Shown piece by piece: positions 19,521 through 27,776 of a stretch of 64,000 bases of DNA (the stretch's first letter is position 1; the number at the start of each line of letters is the position of its first letter). The stretch spans positions 1,178,001-1,242,000 of the forward strand of contig NZ_CP064686.1 in NCBI RefSeq assembly GCF_023100905.1. The letters run 5' to 3'. This DNA is from Bradyrhizobium sp. 4 (GTDB lineage Bacteria > Pseudomonadota > Alphaproteobacteria > Rhizobiales > Xanthobacteraceae). A model generated the notes under the pieces. It was not told the origin of the DNA, made no database searches, and saw only the letters and a program-made list of their open reading frames with translations. The translations under genes were made by a program, and so were the position numbers.

Positions 19521-20114
19521 CTAGGCGGCCGGGCCAACAAACTCAGTTGCGAGCCGGAGGAAATTCATAAGAAGCGCATGACCTTGTTGGGTAAGGATCG
19601 ATTCTGGATGGAATTGTACCCCGTAGGTCGGGTGTGAGCGGTGTGCGAGGGCCATGATCTCGCCATCGTCGGAACGGGCTGTTACCGCAAGATGCGGTGC
19701 GCACGATTCATCGAGTTCAACAACAAGAGAATGGTAGCGCCCAACGCAAAGTGGGGATGGAAGTCCTTGGAATAGCCCTCGACCATCATGGGTTACATGT
19801 GAGGAGCGGCCGTGCATGGGACGACGTGCGCGCCCGATGCTTCCGCCAAAAACGCTGCCAATGGACTGGTGTCCGAGGCAGATGCCGAGAATCGGAACGC
19901 GACCGGAAAGCTCGCCGACGACTGCGGTCGTTATTCCGGCCTCTAGTGGAGTGCAGGGGCCGGGCGAGATGACCACCGCGCGTGGATTGACGCCGACAAG
20001 ATCGGAGACGCTTAGCGCATCATTTCGGATCACCTCCGTTGCTTCGCCAAGCTTGCGGAAGTAGCGCGCAATGTTGAAGACGAAGGAGTCGTAATTGTCG
20101 ATGATAACAATCAA
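19521..20114 (-). CDS. pabA: Aminodeoxychorismate/anthranilate synthase glutamine amidotransferase
   Basis: Class I glutamine amidotransferase, 197 residues. The nucleophile is C79 in GICLGHQS, SPGPCTPLEAG forms the oxyanion region, and the His-Glu pair is in YGVQFHPESIL. It supplies ammonia to the synthase subunit encoded immediately upstream, with which it overlaps by four bases (ATGA). Because that partner is PabB-like, p-aminobenzoate (folate) synthesis is more likely than tryptophan synthesis. TrpG and PabA cannot be separated on this sequence alone. Confidence 0.85.
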   Translation of the reverse strand: MIVIIDNYDSFVFNIARYFRKLGEATEVIRNDALSVSDLVGVNPRAVVISPGPCTPLEAGITTAVVGELSGRVPILGICLGHQSIGSVFGGSIGRARRPMHGRSSHVTHDGRGLFQGLPSPLCVGRYHSLVVELDESCAPHLAVTARSDDGEIMALAHRSHPTYGVQFHPESILTQQGHALLMNFLRLATEFVGPAA

Positions 20115-21505
20115 GTTGCAACATATGTCTCAGGACGAAACGCGTCAAAGATTCGCTCTGCCTTGGCGAGCGTCTCGTCATATTCGGCCGAGGGATCCGA
20201 CATCGCGGTGATCCCGCTTCCCGCATGAAACACGGCCTGCCCGTCGTCCATCGTCACAGTGCGGATCGCAATGTTCGTGTCCATGCATCTGTTGAAGCCG
20301 ATGAAGCCGATCGATCCACAATAGACCTGTCGTGCGACTCGTTCGATTTCCGCTATGATTTCCATCGATCGAATCTTAGGCGCCCCGGTAATGGAGCCGC
20401 CGGGAAAGCAAGCTCGGAGTGCGCTGATGGCGTCCTGCCCCTCTGCGAGTTGCCCCACAACGATCGACACGAGGTGGTGCACCGAGGCATAGGATTCGAG
20501 GTTGCATAGGGCGGGAACATCGACAGAATCCGGAGTACAAACCCGCGAGAGATCGTTGCGCAAGAGGTCAACAATCATCGTGTTCTCGGCGCGGTCCTTT
20601 TCGGACGCAAGAAGGGCTTCAGCGCGACATCGATCTTCTGTCGCATCAGCGGAACGCGCAATCGTGCCCTTGATCGGTCGTGTCTCGACTGTTTGTCCGT
20701 CGAGCTTCAAAAAGCGTTCCGGCGAACTTGATGCAATGGTCAGCGTCCCGTAACGCAGCAGGGCCGAAAAGGGCGCCGGGTTCACTGACCGCAGCCGGCA
20801 GTAGAAGGCAAGTGGATCAAATGAAGGCGATAGCCGGGCGCTGAATCGCTGCGCAATATTTGCTTGAAAGACATCGCCAGCCAGGATCAGGTCGATCACG
20901 CGCTGTACCGCCGCAATATAGCCTTCACGGCTGAAGTTCGAATGCCAAGAGCCCACTGTGGCCGTGGAGTTGTTCGGCGGCGACATTCGGCGCGCGAGAA
21001 GAGCTGCAAACTCATGGGCGCGCCGACCTGCGCGCTCGGTACGGCGTCCGGGATCCCGCTCCGGCCATCCGGAGGATACAATCCAGCATCTGCCCAGACG
21101 GTGATCGAAGCAGACAACGAGGTCGTAAAAGTGCAGGATGGACTGAGGCAAACGCTGACCAGAAATCGCAGGCAGCGGTAGTCGCTCCAATGTCGTGTTC
21201 AGATCGTAAGCAAAAAAGCCAGCTGCGCCTCCCTGAAAGGGGGGGAGGTCCGGGCGATGCTCTTGAGGATACTTGGCCAGAATCGCGCGGAGCGCGTCCC
21301 ATGGATCGCCCTTGAGAGCATCTCCATTCCAACTCGCTCGTCCGTCCACGATCATATAAATCCCGAATGGATCGCATGTTAGATAGGAGTAGCGCCCAAG
21401 CACCCCCTGTCTTGCTGCACTATCGAGAAACGTGAGGTGAGGTCGATGCGCGAGACGTCGCATCGCCGTAACGGGTTCAATCCACTGCAATTCGCGGACG
21501 TGCAT
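20111..21505 (-). CDS. pabB: Aminodeoxychorismate synthase component I
   Basis: A 464-residue chorismate-binding enzyme. The C-terminal catalytic domain has SSSPERFLKLDG, PIKGT near residue 275 and SITGAPKIRSMEI. The lysine in PIKGT forms a covalent intermediate in aminodeoxychorismate synthases, whereas anthranilate synthases have PIAGT, so this is PabB and not TrpE. With PabA it converts chorismate and glutamine to 4-amino-4-deoxychorismate, the p-aminobenzoate precursor of folate. The lyase PabC is not in the window. Start at 21505. Confidence 0.88.
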   Translation of the reverse strand: MHVRELQWIEPVTAMRRLAHRPHLTFLDSAARQGVLGRYSYLTCDPFGIYMIVDGRASWNGDALKGDPWDALRAILAKYPQEHRPDLPPFQGGAAGFFAYDLNTTLERLPLPAISGQRLPQSILHFYDLVVCFDHRLGRCWIVSSGWPERDPGRRTERAGRRAHEFAALLARRMSPPNNSTATVGSWHSNFSREGYIAAVQRVIDLILAGDVFQANIAQRFSARLSPSFDPLAFYCRLRSVNPAPFSALLRYGTLTIASSSPERFLKLDGQTVETRPIKGTIARSADATEDRCRAEALLASEKDRAENTMIVDLLRNDLSRVCTPDSVDVPALCNLESYASVHHLVSIVVGQLAEGQDAISALRACFPGGSITGAPKIRSMEIIAEIERVARQVYCGSIGFIGFNRCMDTNIAIRTVTMDDGQAVFHAGSGITAMSDPSAEYDETLAKAERIFDAFRPETYVAT

Positions 21506-21676
21506 CGGCCTATTGATCGCTGTCAGCTGGAGTGCAATAAAACGCGCAGCACTTGTGACGTCAATTCTAACGAGAGTGCCGCTCGTTGGAGCTCCGTCGG
21601 CTCGCGAGCCCTATCATCTGCCTTATTCTGCATCAATGGACCCGATGCGCTGATCGCGTTGACTTGTCGTTCTCGT

Positions 21677-21982
21677 TCAAGCAGAACGCGCATCCGTCAA
21701 CACAGTGTAGTCCGCCGCGAACCGCAGCTCCCGAAGCGGACGGACCCGCTTGATGGACTCCTGATATAGATCATGCGCCTTGTACGCCGCAAGTTCCCTC
21801 TCATTTTCGAACTCACCATAGACCACGACGTCGATGTCATTGGCAAGCTCGTCGGTCTTGCAGTTGCGAGCAATCTCGAGCCGCCGCGCGTGCGGGATTG
21901 TGGTAAGAACGGATAGGCCATCGATAATTTGGTCGACATGAGCCTTATCTTTGGCGGAGAACAAAACGATGTGACGAATCAT
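21677..21982 (-). CDS. Dabb (stress-responsive A/B barrel) domain protein
   Basis: A 101-residue protein with the Dabb fold pattern: MIRHIVLFSAKDKAHVDQI at the start, the ELANDIDVVVYGEFENE strand-helix, and AYKAHDLYQESIKRVRPL near the end. Dabb proteins are small dimeric alpha+beta barrels, some of which are cyclases or aldolase-like enzymes and some stress-associated. ATG at 21982 is used; a TTG directly before it is less likely. It lies on the same strand between bioR and pabB. Its role is unknown. Confidence 0.8.
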   Translation of the reverse strand: MIRHIVLFSAKDKAHVDQIIDGLSVLTTIPHARRLEIARNCKTDELANDIDVVVYGEFENERELAAYKAHDLYQESIKRVRPLRELRFAADYTVLTDARSA

Positions 21983-22145
21983 CAATGACTCTGCATTGAA
22001 CCGAAGGCAGGTCGTATGACTATCGCGAGATCGAACTCACTGCAACGCTCGATCGTATATCCCGGTCGAGCGGCAGGAGCATGAGCCTTTGACGTTGTTG
22101 CGGGCGAGCGGTCCGAAGGAATTCGTCAAACCGCTTTCCTCGTCC

Positions 22146-22778
22146 TCAGGCGAGAAATGCAAGGCGCTCAATCGTTTGAATGTGGCGCGCGAGCAGATTG
22201 CAAGCTTGATCGAGGTTACGCGCCCGCAGCGCTTGCAGAATCAGGCGGTGATCCTGATTCGACCGAGGTCGCCACCCTGCAGACCGCGCCATCGCGAAGA
22301 CCAATCTTGAATTTGCAAGCTGTAGTCCATCGAGGCTGGCGAGCAGCCGCGGCATCCCGCAGGGGGCTACCAGCGCTTGGTGAAATAAGCGATTGGCCTT
22401 TTCGAACTCCTCGATGGTCTCGGCGTTGTCTCCTTCAATCAAGGCGAGCTCGACCCGTGCTAAATCTGCGGAGGTGAGCTTTGGAGCCGAATTGCGCAGC
22501 GCGACCACTTCGAGGGCGGCGCGCATCTCGGCGATCTCCTTCACGGACTTGGCATCAAGCGGTGCAACACGTACTCCGCGACGTGGCTGAGCCACGACAA
22601 GGTATTGGCCTTCAAGTTGTCGAAAGGCTTCGCGCACAGGGACGTGGCTGGAATTGAACTCTCGCGCGACGTGATCTTGTCGGAGTGGGACCCCTGGCAG
22701 CAGTGCGCCGGTGATAATGCGTTCGCCGATCGAGTCGGCAATGCGTGTTACAATTGTCGTCCTCTCATCAGTGATCAT
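22146..22778 (-). CDS. bioR: GntR-family regulator, probable biotin repressor BioR
   Basis: A 210-residue GntR/FadR-subfamily protein. The winged-helix domain is in residues 1-75 (GERIITGALLPGVPLRQDHV, then VPVREAFRQLEGQYL and QPRRGVRVAPL), followed by an all-helical FCD ligand domain with the EMRAALEV and HQAL helices. In alpha-proteobacteria the biotin repressor BioR is a GntR protein encoded beside bio genes and binds TTATMKATAA. Here the gene is divergent from bioB, and near-matches to that site lie directly before both start codons, so it likely represses bioB-panD-bioFDA and itself. The assignment rests on family, position and sites. No Shine-Dalgarno is clear, and an operator-like sequence occupies that position. 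Confidence 0.82.
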   Translation of the reverse strand: MITDERTTIVTRIADSIGERIITGALLPGVPLRQDHVAREFNSSHVPVREAFRQLEGQYLVVAQPRRGVRVAPLDAKSVKEIAEMRAALEVVALRNSAPKLTSADLARVELALIEGDNAETIEEFEKANRLFHQALVAPCGMPRLLASLDGLQLANSRLVFAMARSAGWRPRSNQDHRLILQALRARNLDQACNLLARHIQTIERLAFLA

Positions 22779-22781
22779 AGA

Positions 22782-22791
22782 TTATCTATCG
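22782..22791. promoter_or_regulatory. Candidate BioR operator at bioR
   Basis: TTATCTATCG, 8 of 10 matches to the BioR consensus TTATMKATAA, located 3 bases before the bioR start codon. This suits autorepression. Confidence 0.6.
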
Positions 22792-22847
22792 CAAAAAACG
22801 GGTGCATCCGCAGACGAGTTGGACTAGCATTTATTCAAAAGCGATGA

Positions 22848-22876
22848 CTATGGATAGTTCACACGATTATCTATGA
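22848..22876. promoter_or_regulatory. Candidate BioR operators before bioB
   Basis: TTATCTATGA at 22867-22876 matches TTATMKATAA at 8 of 10 positions and ends 16 bases before the bioB ATG. A weaker inverted-repeat site, CTATGGATAG, lies at 22848-22857, centred 19 bases away. Both are in the bioR-bioB divergent spacer. Confidence 0.6.
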
Positions 22877-22892
22877 TGAGCCAAGGTGCCCG

Positions 22893-23954
22893 ATGAGCGG
22901 TGGTGTTGAAACGGTACGAAGCGGACGGAGTGGCGCCTCGGCAGTTCGCAGTGATTGGACGCGCGTTCAGGCCGAAGCGCTCTATGGTCTTCCTTTTGCC
23001 GATCTGATGTATCAGGCACAGAGTGTTCATCGCGAGCATTCCGATCCAAACCGCGTTGAAGCCGCAAGTCTCCTCAGCATCAAGACAGGCGGGTGTCCGG
23101 AAGACTGCAGCTACTGTTCGCAGAGCGCGCACTATGACACCGGCTTGAAAGCAACCCGTCTCATGAATTGCGCAGACGTAGTGGCCAAAGCGGAGCGCGC
23201 GAAGGAGGCGGGCGCAACCCGCTTTTGCATGGCGGCGGCCTGGCGCAGCCCAAAAGAGCGGGACCTCGATCGGGTCTCTGCCATGGTGAGCGCAGTTAAA
23301 AATCTTGGATTGGAAACCTGCGTCACGCTCGGCATGCTAACAGCCAAGCAGGCAGTGCGGCTGTCCGAGTCCGGGCTAGATTTCTACAATCACAATATCG
23401 ACACCTCGCCGGATTTCTACGGCAAGATCATCACCACCCGCGTTCTGCAAGATCGCATCGACACTCTAGAACATGTACGCCGGGCTGGCATCAAAGTCTG
23501 CTGTGGCGGTATTGTTGGCATGGGCGAGCGGGTCGAGGACCGCCTCGCCATGCTCGTGTTGCTCGCCAATCTGCCCTCACATCCAGAAAGCGTGCCGATC
23601 AACGTGTGGAACGAGGTCAAGGGCGTGCCCGTCAATCATACAGCGGACCGTCCGGATCCCATCGCGCTGTTGCGATTGATCGCAACGGCCCGGATCATGA
23701 TGCCGAAGAGCGTGGTGCGCTTATCGGCCGGGCGGAAGTACATGACTGATGAACTCCAGGCGCTGAGCTTTTTGGCGGGCGCAAATTCGATCTTCATCGG
23801 CGATATGCTGTTGACCACCAGAAACGCGAATGCCGATCGAGACATGAATTTGCTGAATCGGCTCGGCATCACGTCCGGGCTTGCCCGGCTACAACAGTCG
23901 GCGAGCACGCTCGACGCAAACTCCAGGTTAGGTCCAAAATGCGAATTACGTTGA
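22893..23954 (+). CDS. bioB: Biotin synthase
   Basis: Radical-SAM biotin synthase, 353 residues. The 4Fe-4S cluster cysteines are C68, C72 and C75 in CPEDCSYC. Further conserved pieces are YNHNIDTSP, CCGGIVGMGE and the NSIFIGDMLLTT segment near the C-terminus. It inserts sulfur into dethiobiotin, the last step of biotin synthesis. The start at 22893 follows AAGGTG; an ATG pair a little upstream (22874) overlaps the operator and is less likely. First gene of the operon bioB-panD-bioF-bioD-bioA. Its last 16 bases overlap panD. Confidence 0.95.
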   Translation: MSGGVETVRSGRSGASAVRSDWTRVQAEALYGLPFADLMYQAQSVHREHSDPNRVEAASLLSIKTGGCPEDCSYCSQSAHYDTGLKATRLMNCADVVAKAERAKEAGATRFCMAAAWRSPKERDLDRVSAMVSAVKNLGLETCVTLGMLTAKQAVRLSESGLDFYNHNIDTSPDFYGKIITTRVLQDRIDTLEHVRRAGIKVCCGGIVGMGERVEDRLAMLVLLANLPSHPESVPINVWNEVKGVPVNHTADRPDPIALLRLIATARIMMPKSVVRLSAGRKYMTDELQALSFLAGANSIFIGDMLLTTRNANADRDMNLLNRLGITSGLARLQQSASTLDANSRLGPKCELR

Positions 23955-24292
23955 TGAAGGGCAAGATCCATCGGGCCTCGGTCACAGAGGCCGACCTGCA
24001 TTATGAAGGATCGATTTCAATTGATCGAAAGCTGTTGGAAGCGGCTGGAGTCCTGGTCAATGAACGCGTCGAAATCTACAACGTCGATACCGGAGCACGG
24101 TTTGCCACTTACGCGATCGAGGCACCCGAAGGGTCCGGCACTGTAGGCCTGAACGGCGCGGCTGCGCGTCTCGCCATACCCGGAGACAAGCTCATTATCG
24201 TTGCATATGCCTCGTTTGATGAGACTGAAGCCAAAACCTTTAGGCCCCGCGTTGTGCTGGTTGATCGAGAAAATCGCATCTTGCGCAACTGA
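23939..24292 (+). CDS. panD: Aspartate 1-decarboxylase
   Basis: PanD proenzyme of 117 residues. The self-cleavage pair Gly24-Ser25 is visible in YEGSISID; cleavage turns Ser25 into the catalytic pyruvoyl group. Also conserved are VTEADLHYEGSI, NGAAARL and the KLIIVAYASF strand. It makes beta-alanine from aspartate for pantothenate. Its placement inside the biotin operon, overlapping bioB by 16 bases, means it is translationally coupled to bioB and probably under the same BioR control. Confidence 0.93.
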   Translation: MRITLMKGKIHRASVTEADLHYEGSISIDRKLLEAAGVLVNERVEIYNVDTGARFATYAIEAPEGSGTVGLNGAAARLAIPGDKLIIVAYASFDETEAKTFRPRVVLVDRENRILRN

Positions 24293-24375
24293 AAATTGTC
24301 AAAGCAGTGCTGGGGCAGTTGACCGCTCCGGTATCAGGACTTTTGACGAGATCGATTTGAGTATGCAGGTGAGGA

Positions 24376-25527
24376 ATGAAGCCAAACCACCCAGCCAAGG
24401 TCGGCGGCTATGTTGCGGCCCTGCACGCGCTGAAAGAAGACGATCGGCTCCGCGGCCTTGGGCCGCGCGGTGGGATCGATTTTACATCGAACGATTATCT
24501 GGCGCTGGCGAGCGCGCCGCGTATGAAAAACGCGATCTGCGCTGCGCTTGAGGCCGGAACGCCAGTCGGCGCCGGCGGCTCCCGGCTTCTGCGCGGCAAT
24601 TGCGAAGAACATGAGGCTCTCGAAGCAGAGGCGGCTCAATTCTTTGGAGCAGAGACGGCGCTCTTCTTTGGTGGTGGTTATGTCGCAAATGTTGCCGTCC
24701 TGACCACGCTGCCGCAGCGGGACGATCTGCTTGTTCTCGACTCTCTCGTGCACGCAAGTATTCATGAAGGTGCGCGCGCCAGCCGGGCGGAGTTGCGGAT
24801 CAGCGAGCATAACGATCCACAATCCGTCGAAGACACGATTCGTGAGTGGCGCACAGACGGCGGCGTCGGCCGCGTCTGGATCGTCGTTGAAAGTGTCTAC
24901 AGTATGGACGGCGATTTCGCGCCGCTGAAAGACCTGGTGGTGATCGCCGATCAGTACGATGCGTTCCTGATGGTCGATGAGGCCCACGCTACAGGCGTTT
25001 ACGGCGAGCGCGGAAGAGGACTCACGGCGCCTTATGAGAGGCGCGAGAATGTCCTCGTGCTTCATACCTGTGGCAAGGCTATGGGAGCTGCCGGGGCATT
25101 GGTGACTACTGTACGAGCGCTGCGCGACTTCCTGGTCAATCGCTGCCGTCCATTTATTTTTGCGACCGCCCCTTCGCCATTGATGGCCGTGGCCGTGCGG
25201 GAGGCGCTCTTGATCCTGCAAGAGGAACCCGAGCGGCAGAAGCGTCTGGCCGACCTGGTCGCGTTTACGCACCGGGAGATCCGCGTGCGCGGTCTCAAAA
25301 CTCCCTCGGACTCACAGATCGTGCCCTATATCGTTGGCGAGAATGCCCGCGCAATGCGGCTCGCCTCTGCATTGCAGGCCCGGAGCTTCGATATCCGCGG
25401 AATTCGGCCGCCGACTGTGTCGGCTGGCACGGCCCGCCTGCGCATTTCACTGACACTCAACGTGGGGGAAGATGATGTGCGAGCAATGCTCGACGCTCTT
25501 GCCGAAGAGACGAGGCTCAACTCTTGA
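24376..25527 (+). CDS. bioF: 8-Amino-7-oxononanoate synthase
   Basis: PLP-dependent alpha-oxoamine synthase of 383 residues that condenses pimeloyl-thioester with L-alanine. Visible are FTSNDYLALA, GAGGSRLLRGN, the DEAHATGVYG aspartate that contacts PLP, and the Schiff-base lysine K234 in HTCGKAMG. It starts 83 bases after panD and overlaps bioD by four bases. Confidence 0.95.
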   Translation: MKPNHPAKVGGYVAALHALKEDDRLRGLGPRGGIDFTSNDYLALASAPRMKNAICAALEAGTPVGAGGSRLLRGNCEEHEALEAEAAQFFGAETALFFGGGYVANVAVLTTLPQRDDLLVLDSLVHASIHEGARASRAELRISEHNDPQSVEDTIREWRTDGGVGRVWIVVESVYSMDGDFAPLKDLVVIADQYDAFLMVDEAHATGVYGERGRGLTAPYERRENVLVLHTCGKAMGAAGALVTTVRALRDFLVNRCRPFIFATAPSPLMAVAVREALLILQEEPERQKRLADLVAFTHREIRVRGLKTPSDSQIVPYIVGENARAMRLASALQARSFDIRGIRPPTVSAGTARLRISLTLNVGEDDVRAMLDALAEETRLNS

Positions 25528-26162
25528 CAAGACCGCGCATCGTGGTGACCGGAACCGATACCGGGATTGGAAAGACAGTCTTTGCCGCAGGCCTAGCGCA
25601 TCTTCTCGGTGCGAACTATTGGAAACCGGTTCAGGCCGGGCTCGAAGGAGAGACGGACAGTGAGGCCGCCGCACGGCTGGGCGGGCTCTCGCCCGATCGT
25701 GTTGTGCCGGAGCTCTATCGTCTTCGAACCCCTGCGTCGCCGCATCATTCGGCTGAAATCGATGGCGTTCGTATGAACGTGAATTCGTTTCATCTGCCGG
25801 ATTCCGGGGAGAGGCCGCTCGTAATCGAGGGTGCCGGCGGGCTCATGGTGCCCCTGAATCGGGGTACGCTTTACATTGATATCTTTGAGCGATGGAGCCT
25901 TCCCGTCGTGCTTTGCGCGAGCACGGAACTTGGCACCGTCAATCACTCGCTGCTCTCAATAGAGGCTTTGCGAAAGCGGCATATCAGCATCCGCGGCATT
26001 GCGTTTATTGGGGAACGAAATCCTCAAAGCGAGGGCGCGATTTGCGAAATCGGGCGAGTACGCTCGTTGGGGCGGTTGCCCTGGATTGCGCCTCTTACGG
26101 CCGATACGCTGCAGAAAATATTCAAACGCTCATTTGTGCGTGGCGATTTCTTGAATCCATGA
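25524..26162 (+). CDS. bioD: Dethiobiotin synthetase
   Basis: ATP-dependent carboxylase of 212 residues. The P-loop GTDTGIGKT lies at residues 10-18, followed by YWKPVQAG, HHSAEIDG and the GAGGLMVPLN substrate segment. It closes the ureido ring of 7,8-diaminononanoate. The ATG overlaps the bioF stop and its own stop overlaps the bioA start. Confidence 0.93.
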   Translation: MTRPRIVVTGTDTGIGKTVFAAGLAHLLGANYWKPVQAGLEGETDSEAAARLGGLSPDRVVPELYRLRTPASPHHSAEIDGVRMNVNSFHLPDSGERPLVIEGAGGLMVPLNRGTLYIDIFERWSLPVVLCASTELGTVNHSLLSIEALRKRHISIRGIAFIGERNPQSEGAICEIGRVRSLGRLPWIAPLTADTLQKIFKRSFVRGDFLNP

Positions 26163-27424
26163 TGCCCAATAGCAAGCAGCCGATCTGGCATCCGTTCACG
26201 CAACACGCGCTCGAAGACGAGATGACAAGGATTAAGCGCGGTGATGGTGCTTATCTTTTCACCGCGGATGGTCGCCGTATGATAGATGCAATCTCATCCT
26301 GGTGGGTCGTGACGCATGGTCATTGCCATCCACACATTGTGCGCGCTATTCAGGAACAGGCGGCCAAGCTCACTCAAATCATCTTCGCCGGGTACTCCCA
26401 TGATCCGGCGGAGGAGGTTGCCACGGAGCTGTTAAAACGCGCGCCGCGTGGGCTCGATCACGTCTTCTTTTCCGACAGTGGCTCCGCGAGCGTGGAGGTC
26501 GCCCTCAAGATGGCGCTCGGCTATTGGCATAACATCGGCAAGCAACGGATACGCATTGTCGTAATGCAGCACTCCTATCACGGAGACACCGTTGGGTCGA
26601 TGTCGGTCGGCGCCCGAGGGGTCTTCAACGCAGCGTACGGACCATTACTTTTCGATGTGACCTCGATCCCGTTTCCTGCCAGGGGTCATGAGCAGACAAC
26701 GCTCGATGCACTTGAGTCGGTGTGCCGACACGAAATGCCCGCCGCCTTTATTGTGGAGCCTCTGATACTAGGGGCAGGTGGGATGCTGATGTACCCACCC
26801 TGGGTGCTGAAAGAAATGAAGCGGATCTGCGAGGCTTCGGACGTTCTTTTCATTGCCGACGAGGTCATGACGGGCTGGGGCCGTACTGGAACATTGTTCG
26901 CCTGCGAGCAAGCCGATGTGACGCCCGATATAGCCTGCTATTCGAAGGGAATCACAGGAGGAGCGCTTCCACTCGCGGTGACACTCTGCCGATCAGACAT
27001 TTTTGATGCTCACTATTCGAGGGATCGCACTCGCACGTTCTTTCACTCGAGCTCATATATTGCGAACCCCGTGGCCTGCGCCGCCGCGAAGGCAAACCTG
27101 GATCTTTGGCAAGATCAAAAATATCGCGAGCGGGTGGCGTCGGTGGCCACAATGCAAGAGCAAGCAATTGAAACATTTCGAACCGATCCGCGCTTTGCAA
27201 ACGTCCGTCGGACCGGCACCATCACGGCACTCGATCTGAGAACCAGCGATGCGGGCTATCTCGCGGACATCGGCCCGAAACTTGGAGCATTCTTTAAAAG
27301 CCGCAATCTGCTGCTACGCCCGCTTGGAAATACGATCTATGTGATGCCACCTTATTGCGTGACAGCGGCAGATCTTGATGAAATCTATGTCGGGATCCGC
27401 GATGGTGCCGATGCACTTGCTTGA
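26159..27424 (+). CDS. bioA: Adenosylmethionine-8-amino-7-oxononanoate aminotransferase
   Basis: Class III aminotransferase of 421 residues that uses SAM as amino donor. Landmarks are IWHPFTQH at the N-terminus, SSWWVVTHGHCHP, SGSASVEVALKMA, DEVMTGWGRTG and PLP lysine K263 in CYSKGITGGALPLA. ATGATG at 26159 overlaps the bioD stop (ATGA); a longer open frame reaches back into bioD but without family similarity. It is the last intact gene of the operon. In some rhizobial islands bioZ follows bioA, but here only 350 bases separate it from an IS66 element. Confidence 0.95.
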   Translation: MMPNSKQPIWHPFTQHALEDEMTRIKRGDGAYLFTADGRRMIDAISSWWVVTHGHCHPHIVRAIQEQAAKLTQIIFAGYSHDPAEEVATELLKRAPRGLDHVFFSDSGSASVEVALKMALGYWHNIGKQRIRIVVMQHSYHGDTVGSMSVGARGVFNAAYGPLLFDVTSIPFPARGHEQTTLDALESVCRHEMPAAFIVEPLILGAGGMLMYPPWVLKEMKRICEASDVLFIADEVMTGWGRTGTLFACEQADVTPDIACYSKGITGGALPLAVTLCRSDIFDAHYSRDRTRTFFHSSSYIANPVACAAAKANLDLWQDQKYRERVASVATMQEQAIETFRTDPRFANVRRTGTITALDLRTSDAGYLADIGPKLGAFFKSRNLLLRPLGNTIYVMPPYCVTAADLDEIYVGIRDGADALA

Positions 27425-27776
27425 CGCGGCGCTCTCGCGTGCGCGCCACCGAGAGCTCAGTCTCTGATCATTCCGATAGTCAGCCTCGGCTCATTTCCAG
27501 GCACAACCTGTGCGTTCCTTCGATGGACCGAGCATCGCCACGCGCCGACGGTGTACCAATTCCAATCCGATATCAATTCCTCCGTGATTGGTATTGGCGC
27601 CGCTGGAGGAGGTGCGTTTAAGCTTGCTTTGCTGTTCAGGTTCTTTGTCGGCCTGAGAATACCATTACTCAGCCCAGCTGGTTCCGGCCTGTCAATACCG
27701 TACGCATACGACGAGGACCGCCTGATTGACGCATGCGCGCGGGCACGGCGAGCTCTATGATGGCGTTGCGTGAAGG
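27425..27776. other. Gap between bioA and IS66
   Basis: About 350 bases with no supported gene. I looked for a bioZ (KAS III-like) start overlapping the bioA stop and could not recognise one in any frame. The left end of the IS66 element probably lies in this stretch, but I could not define its inverted repeat. Confidence 0.4.

Noticed and set aside
21521..21560. GTCAGCTGGAG as a possible type III (tts) box upstream of pabB
   Set aside because: Only the first 7 bases fit the consensus; the CG..AGCT part is missing, and the downstream genes are not secretion genes.
27421..27621. A frame overlapping the bioA stop as a candidate bioZ
   Set aside because: The sequence shows none of the KAS III features (no N-terminal GTG..LP pattern, no catalytic Cys context) and ends after 66 codons.
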